The notes beneath the pieces are model-generated. The model was not told where the DNA came from and ran no database searches. It was given only the letters and a program-made list of their open reading frames with translations. Below, one piece after another: positions 58,567 through 64,000 of a DNA stretch of 64,000 bases (the first letter of the stretch is position 1; each line of letters starts with the position of its first letter). The translations under genes and the position numbers were made by a program. Source of the DNA: Byssothecium circinans (taxonomy: Eukaryota; Ascomycota; Dothideomycetes; Pleosporales; Massarinaceae); contig ML977035.1 of the NCBI GenBank assembly GCA_010015675.1, positions 97,935 through 161,934 on the forward strand. The letters run 5' to 3'.

Positions 58567-59604
58567 ATGAAAGAAACCATGACAACCGCAAACCTCCTCT
58601 CCCCACCCTCCCGCATCCCTCCCCCAACCGCCCTCCAACTCTCCCAAAAAGCCCCCATCATCCTCTCCCAATCCCCCACCTCCTCGCTCCCCTGGCCACT
58701 CTCCCTCCTCTTCAGCCGCGAAACGCCCGAAACATGGGCAATCCACGAGAACCTCCTCCTCTCCGCGCTCCGCACCGCCGACGACGCCGCCGCGCGCCAG
58801 GTCCTCGACCGCATGACGGCGCGCTTCGGCAGCAAGAACGAGCGCATCATAGCCCTGCGCGGCATCTACGAGGAAGCGCTCGCCAAAGACGACAAGGAAC
58901 TAGCCCGCGTCCTCGACGGCTACGGGAAAGTGCTCGAGGCGGATCCGACAAACATGCCGGTGAGGAAAAGGGGGATTGCGGTGCTGAAGAGCTTGGGGAG
59001 GACACAGGATGCCATCTCGTCGCTGAAGGTGTTGCTGGAGAATAGTCCGACGGATGTCGAGGCTTGGGCCGAATTGAGCGAGTTGTATGCCGCGAATGGC
59101 GCGTGGGGACAGGCTATCTATTGCATGGAGGAGGTGTTGCTGATTCTGCCGAATGCGTGGACGGTAAGCTGAAATCAGAGACACACTGTGCTATTTGATG
59201 AGATGGCTAATTACTTGCAGGCGCACGCCCAAGTCGCAACCCTCCACTACCTCTCCGCCCCTTCATCACTCCCCGCTCTCTCCATGGCGTTACGGCATTT
59301 CGCCCGCTCCATCGAGCTCAACGATTCATACCTCCGCGGCTACTACGGCCTCAAGCTAATCTCGCAAAAACTCATCCCCCTGCTCTCAGAAAGCTCTCCC
59401 GGTTCAAAGCGCAGCGGTGAAGAAGATGATATACCGCCACCGAAGCTCCAATCAGTCAAGAAGCTCGAGGAACTCGCGACGGGCAAGCTCGCGGAGATTG
59501 TGCGACAGTACGGCTCAGGGAAGAAGGGCTGGACTGCATTCGACGAGGCGGAGGTCATTGCCGCACGGGAACTGCTCGATCGGGATGGCAAGGTGGAGCG
59601 ATGA
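58567..59604 (+). CDS. emc2: ER membrane protein complex subunit 2 (TPR protein)
   Basis: Cytosolic TPR scaffold of the EMC, the insertase for tail-anchored and multi-pass proteins. 326 aa, two exons (58567-59163, 59221-59604; 57-bp intron). TPR-type helices run through about 95-260: YEEALAKDDKELARVLDGYG, ADPTNMPVRKRGIAVLKSLG, SPTDVEAWAELSELYAANG and SMALRHFARSIELNDSYLRG. The order and the ...GWTAFDEAEVIAARELL end fit EMC2/TTC35. The ATG at 58567 is first in frame; another at 58579 is possible. Third-codon bases shift from C to G/T within exon 1 and reset in exon 2. It joins RAMP4 (53550) as a second ER-insertion factor nearby, which may be chance. Confidence 0.9.
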
Positions 59605-60661
59605 GGAAAATGTGTTCGACGTGGTATTATTAATCACATTTATATCTTCTCGGAAGAGTATTTCTATGAGGCTGTCCTGGATATTTGATACCTGGCGTTT
59701 GTCTAGAATTGCTGCTGCGGGCCTTTTTTCCGAGCCTGCAAGAACACCCCCTCAAAACTTGAGAGTTTGGATGAGAACTCGGCGGTACAACCATTTACTA
59801 AGCTCAATACCAACAATCCGGCAGAGCTCTACATATAATTCCATGTAGAAATACAATTTGAAATACATACCTAGAAGGCCCTTGCCAACCCGCAAAAACC
59901 AGCTCAAGACATACATGCTCTGCCCGCAGTCAGGCCTTGCCCCTTGGAGCAGGCGGACACTAGATGCACGGTGCATTGTGCATGGTGTATCTATCCACAG
60001 ACAGAAAAAAGCACATACGCATACGCATATTAGCGACCTACAACCAACCTTTTCTCTACAGTTTCCCCACCCTACAAGTATGCCAGATGGGAGGGAGGTG
60101 TGCACAGCACTGGGCAATTTCTACTTGCTTTTCAGCCTGGATGATATGTCTCGGCCCAGCCGGTGTGGTTTGATGATTGGATGCTTAAGCGGACGTTGGG
60201 AATACTCAGATTAACCACGGTGTATGTATCGTTGGGTTGCGACTGTCCACCGAGCATTGACAGGGTCTGTCTTTGTGTCGAACTTGTCATCTGATTACGT
60301 CTACAACACTCCAGCGGTCTGTTAAGTCTGAAGCTCGGATAACAAGGTCCCCTGGGTGTTGTTAACGGATATTAAAAGGGAGGAGGTGTGGACCTCCACA
60401 CTGCAGATGATGATTAGCCCATAAACACAACCCAAACACAACAAACAGAAACGCAGATCCGAGATCGGACGGAACCCACGAACAAAAGAAAAACGCAAGA
60501 GAGAATCGAAAAAAGGGTATACTAGCACCTAAGTCTGCCAAAGATATTGACCAAAACAACCAGCGCTCAACATATCATCCAAGTCCCCACCCCCTCCACC
60601 CACACATGCCCAGCCCCCAACCCATCTCAACCCATCCCACACCCACCACAAAACCCCAAAC
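59605..60661. other. Convergent spacer, no gene seen
   Basis: About 1.06 kb between two 3' ends. ORFs are short and unstructured. An A/C-rich tract lies at 60420-60660. Confidence 0.4.
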
Positions 60662-61355
60662 TCACCAAGCCGCCAGCAGCGCCGGGAACAGAAACAACAC
60701 AAGCTGCATCATCACCGGATTCATCCCCGTAGAATACAGCTGCCTCGCCGCCAATAGGCGATCGCTAAAGTCCCTCGTCCAATCCACCCGGTCCCGCAGC
60801 TCGTGGAAATAGTACTGCGGATACGCCTCCTTGCGTTCAAACTCCCGCCACAGCCGCACCGTCTTCCACACGCCGAGCGCCATGTTGGATACGACGAACC
60901 AGAGCAGCAGGGCATAGAGTGCAAAGTAGACCGACGGGCTGAGCCGGTAGGGGTTGTTGGCGAACTGCTCTTGGTAGCAGAAGTGCAGGTACCAGGCGAT
61001 TTCGCGCTTGTGGGTCCAGAAGCGGGTCCAGCGCGAGGCGGAAGGGTCGGAGGGAGGCGTGGAGGGTGTGGTCGGGGTTGAGGTTTCGGGCTGGTGGGAG
61101 TCAGCTTGAGTTTGAGTGTACGGCGGCGGGGGATGTGTTGAGGGTTTGGGGATGCAATTCGTAGTTTTCTGGGGTGAGGCAAATTGTAACACTGCAAGTA
61201 CGTACCGGTGACTCGTCGAGATGGCCGGCGGCGGTAGAGTGTCTACTCCCCCTGTTGGGCGGCGAGATGGCAATGGTGTCTAGAGGCACGACTCGCCGGT
61301 TGGCACTTGTTGCGGCGGTTGCGGCGGCTGCGGCGGCGATAACGGTACTTGCCAT
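60662..61355 (-). CDS. Uncharacterised membrane protein (192 aa)
   Basis: No family recognised. Two exons, 61355-61206 and 61090-60662, with a 115-bp intron (GTACGT donor, CTGAC branch, CAG acceptor). A nearer acceptor would give a 37-bp intron and was judged too short. The N-terminus is Ala/Thr-rich low complexity (STVIAAAAAATAATS) and then Ser/Pro-rich. The C-terminal 120 residues look conserved: RWTRFWTHKREIAWYLHFCY, a span VYFALYALLLWFVVSNMALG, a charged loop (LWREFERKEAYPQYYFHELR), and a final hydrophobic stretch MMQLVLFLFPALLAAW. It probably has two spans with the tail in the membrane. Localisation and function are unknown. Confidence 0.7.
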
Positions 61356-61822
61356 TGGGAGTGAGGGAGATTGGGAAGCGAGAGATTATGTGGGATGTGC
61401 TGGTAGGGGGTGGAACGGCAAAAGGTGGATTCATCCGGTGTTGTCGTGTGTTTGGCGGAATGAGCGTCTCGTCGCGCACTGGAGGGTAACGTCCATGGTG
61501 GGGTAGCGGGGTTGGTATGTAAATAATGACGATAACAGTTGACACTGGTACCTGCCAAGGGGAGCTAGCTGCTAGCGTCCGAAGTGTAGCCGGATAGTTA
61601 CATGGTGACCGTTTTGGGTGAGCATCAATGGTGCAAGCCGTGTAAGGGCAAGCAATCCATGTTAATGACAAGTAGTAACTTGAGCCAAGCGAGGTATTAT
61701 GTATTACTATGTTACGATCTTCCTTTTTCTCGCCCGAACGCCAAAACGTTCACGCTCTAAGACCATGCAATATCCGAACAATGCAACCCACTCTGCGCCT
61801 CTATCCTCACCCCCTCTCTCAC
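61356..61822. other. Spacer between two minus-strand genes
   Basis: 467 bp with the 3' end of the Q/M-rich gene and the promoter of the 192-aa membrane protein gene. Nothing else recognised. Confidence 0.4.
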
Positions 61823-64000
61823 TTAGAGCTGATTGATCCCCCGCACGATATCCTTCAAATCACTGTCGCCCTCTTCTGGCTTCTTCCCCTTATTACGATT
61901 CAAAAACTTGTTCTTTCGCGCCGCCATCTTTGCCCACCCCTCATCCTCCTCTTCTTCCTTACTCTTCTGCTGTCCCTTCTTCAGAATGCCCTTGACGGGA
62001 CCATTCGCCCCTTGCTGCGTCTGTTGAGGTGCACCGCCAGAAGCCTGGAGTGTCATCGAGCTGCTGACGGTACTGTGAGCGTCGGTGTTTCCGTTGCCCG
62101 TAGCTACGGAGCGGTAGCGCTTGGAGAGGCCAATGTTGGAGCGCTCGGATGGTGCTATTGAGGGTGCAAAAGCTGGCATCGGCGGTAGTTGAGGTGGAGG
62201 TGCGGATGGGAAGCCACCGCCAATCATCGTGGAGCCTGTCGAGTAGGGGCGTGGTGGTGGTTGAGCGGAAGGGTTGACCGACATTATTGACATGGGACGT
62301 TGCTGAGAACCACCGGGCACGTTCAGAAAGCTGTTGTTCCCTTGAGACATGGCCATGGACATGCGAGGGTCCTGCTGCGGCTGCATCATCATGGACATGC
62401 GTGGATCCTGGGGTTGGGGTTGCATCATCGACATCCGCGGATCCTGTGGTTGCTGGCCAAACATCTGCATCTGCTGCTGGAGTTGCATTTGTTGGGCGGC
62501 AAACATCTGCTGCATCTGCTGGAACTGCTGCATCTGTTGCATGTAGTCCTGTTGGGACATTGGGTATCCCATGTTGTTCACGCCCATCATGGGCATTCCG
62601 TTGGGACCACCCATCATATTCATGTTCATCATGGGATTCATACCCTGCATGCTCTGCATCGGGTTCATTGCAGGCGCTGCCGGGTTCATCATCGAGATGC
62701 GGGTGGGGTTGGGGTTCGCTTGTGGGTTCATTTGTGCTGCCATGGCGCCGGTGAAGGGCCCGCCTTGGGGTTTCTTGCTGGAGGCGCCGCCCATATACTT
62801 TTGCTTCGTCATGTCGCGCATCTGGATCTGCTCGACGAGCGACGGTGCGCTCAGCTGCGGCTCTGGATACATCATGGGCTCGCCAATGACGGAGGCGGGT
62901 CCGCGACTGAAGCCCATGGATTCTCTATTCATCGGCTGTACCACCCCTCCACCTATAAAAGTAGCATGCGGGTCCTCAGGAAGGTTTCGAGCGAACGCTG
63001 GCCTGAACGTGGACGCACGGTTAGCCCCCATGTTACCAGCAGAAGCCGGACGCTCCGGTAGCGTGGGAGTAGAGTTGTTGCGGAAGTAGGATGGGATGAC
63101 GTTGGCCGGCTGCGTTGGCATCCTGTCCTTACTTGGGAACCCGTGTTGTGCTAGAATGCCCAGAGGAACGTCCTCATCCTCCCACTCGTCAGCTTTCGAA
63201 GATATCTCAGATGGAAATCCCATGGAAAAGGATTCTGCCACACTACCTGGCCGGTTTGGATTCGCGGATCCTGTTGTGGTGCGTCGCATCGTTTCTCGAG
63301 CCAAGTCCATCTGTTGTTTCTTCCGTCTTGCTATTGCTTCCTGCGCCGCTCTCTCTTCCGCCTCTTCCTCATCTTCATAGTCTTCCGACTCAGAATCGGA
63401 GTCGGCAGCCTGTTGTTTTGCTCGCTGTTGCTGAGCGCGAAACTCGGCTTGTGTCATTATCCGGTGCCCTGACCCATCAGTTTGCTGCGATTGTCGACTC
63501 TCTTGCGGGGTGTGTGCAGCCGGCTTTTGCGGAAGTGGATGGTTGGCTTTTGGCGGAGCGAAGAGATCTTCTTCCTCATCTTCGGGTTCATTTTGCGGTT
63601 GAGGAGAAGGTGCTTGGCGATTAGTTGCTCTGGGCGTGTTATTGTTTGAGGCCGTCTGGGCTGAAGCTGGTGTTTGGATGGGCGGGCCGGAGGCGGGAGA
63701 GGGCTTGTGCTCAGGAGGGCTCGGACGAGGAGGATTAGGAGCCACTTTAGAATGTTGGGCGTAAGAATGTGAGTTCGCAAAGCCGTTCGGGCCGTTTAGG
63801 TCTGGACTGTATGAAGCGACTGGCGCGTATTGTTGCGAGTGGGAAAATTTGTGCGGGGGTGGTGGCGGTGGAGAGTCGCTGTCGGGAGAATGCGCCATGA
63901 GATTGTCATTGGAGCCACGACTATCCCACGAGGTGAGCGGTGGCTCGACTTCCAACTCATGGTTGCGATCTATCTTGATGGGCTCCGCTTGGAAACCGCG
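61823..64000 (-). CDS. Gln/Met/Pro-rich protein of unknown function (5' end outside window)
   Basis: The frame is open from the stop at 61823 to the window edge, about 725 codons, with no ATG start in sight. No family recognised. The N-terminal visible part is Pro/Ser/Gln-rich, with an acidic stretch (EPEDEEEDLFAPP) and a charged helix (AEERAAQEAIARRKKQQMDL). A Met/Asn/Gln-rich core follows, containing three close copies of QDPRMSM at 62340-62445. Near the C-terminus is a more ordered segment, VKGILKKGQQKSKEEEEDEG, ending DLKDIVRGINQL. The composition suggests a cytosolic or RNA-associated, condensate-prone protein, but that is inference. A large upstream domain may lie beyond the window. Confidence 0.75.
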   Translation of the reverse strand, partial: RGFQAEPIKIDRNHELEVEPPLTSWDSRGSNDNLMAHSPDSDSPPPPPPHKFSHSQQYAPVASYSPDLNGPNGFANSHSYAQHSKVAPNPPRPSPPEHKPSPASGPPIQTPASAQTASNNNTPRATNRQAPSPQPQNEPEDEEEDLFAPPKANHPLPQKPAAHTPQESRQSQQTDGSGHRIMTQAEFRAQQQRAKQQAADSDSESEDYEDEEEAEERAAQEAIARRKKQQMDLARETMRRTTTGSANPNRPGSVAESFSMGFPSEISSKADEWEDEDVPLGILAQHGFPSKDRMPTQPANVIPSYFRNNSTPTLPERPASAGNMGANRASTFRPAFARNLPEDPHATFIGGGVVQPMNRESMGFSRGPASVIGEPMMYPEPQLSAPSLVEQIQMRDMTKQKYMGGASSKKPQGGPFTGAMAAQMNPQANPNPTRISMMNPAAPAMNPMQSMQGMNPMMNMNMMGGPNGMPMMGVNNMGYPMSQQDYMQQMQQFQQMQQMFAAQQMQLQQQMQMFGQQPQDPRMSMMQPQPQDPRMSMMMQPQQDPRMSMAMSQGNNSFLNVPGGSQQRPMSIMSVNPSAQPPPRPYSTGSTMIGGGFPSAPPPQLPPMPAFAPSIAPSERSNIGLSKRYRSVATGNGNTDAHSTVSSSMTLQASGGAPQQTQQGANGPVKGILKKGQQKSKEEEEDEGWAKMAARKNKFLNRNKGKKPEEGDSDLKDIVRGINQL

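Noticed and set aside
61168..61205. 37-bp intron as an alternative for the 192-aa membrane protein
   Set aside because: Shorter than any other intron in the window; the acceptor at 61091 has a proper branch point and keeps the frame.

Overview
The window reads as nuclear DNA of a filamentous ascomycete (Pezizomycotina, most likely a Dothideomycete). The signs are dense genes on both strands, mostly short introns (44-145 bp) with GTANGT donors and CTAAC/CTGAC-like branch points, two Zn2Cys6 regulators, an Msn2/SebA-type C2H2 stress factor, a Pth11/rhodopsin-like membrane protein and a C2-domain Mug190-like protein. No tRNA, rRNA or CRISPR array was found. All gene models were spliced by eye and checked for phase. 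Organism and family names come from motif recognition, not from searches.

Layout. 1-2528 (-): 3' part of a transcription factor with an internal zinc cluster. 4010-7005 (+): classical Zn2Cys6 factor with eight exons. 7502-7839 (-): 92-aa orphan. 9560-10571 (-): Sfk1/FRAG1/DRAM-type membrane protein. 12373-15543 (+): long disordered protein with an N-myristoylation signature. 16806-18276 (+): ornithine decarboxylase behind an ATG-free leader. 19097-19693 (+): orphan. 20439-22348 (-) and 22831-23777 (+): divergent acyl-CoA ligase and thioesterase-like genes. 24191-24925 (+): ribosomal protein eL36 with a 9-nt exon. 25610-27199 (-): TUG/UBX Cdc48 cofactor, preceded three bases upstream on the same strand by a 66-codon ORF (27203-27403). 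27745-28869 (+): thioredoxin-PITH protein. 28870-35682: 6.8 kb without recognisable genes, leading into the stress factor at 35683-37567 (+).

Right half. 38621-40864 (+): diphthamide synthetase Dph6 with RidA domains. 41477-45382 (+): Mug190-like SMP/C2 protein. 45943-46747 (-): GNAT acetyltransferase. 46995-47264: a 270-bp MITE with TA target duplication. 47722-48948 (+): seven-helix protein. 49672-51835 (+): ten-exon amino-acid/GABA permease. 52265-52848 (-): mitochondrial coiled-coil membrane protein. 53550-54081 (+): RAMP4/Ysy6. 54850-58183 (-): AP-3 delta adaptin. 58567-59604 (+): EMC2. 60662-61355 (-): orphan membrane protein. 61823-64000 (-): 3' part of a Q/M/P-rich protein.

Most genes are housekeeping or regulatory (polyamines, ER membrane insertion, vesicle traffic, proteostasis, stress). 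I see no biosynthetic cluster and no virus-like or plasmid-like system. The points most worth checking are the two-ORF UBX arrangement, the MITE, a repeated exon-level drift of third-codon bases from C to G, the ODC and Msn leaders, the 9-nt exon, and the altered thioredoxin active site.
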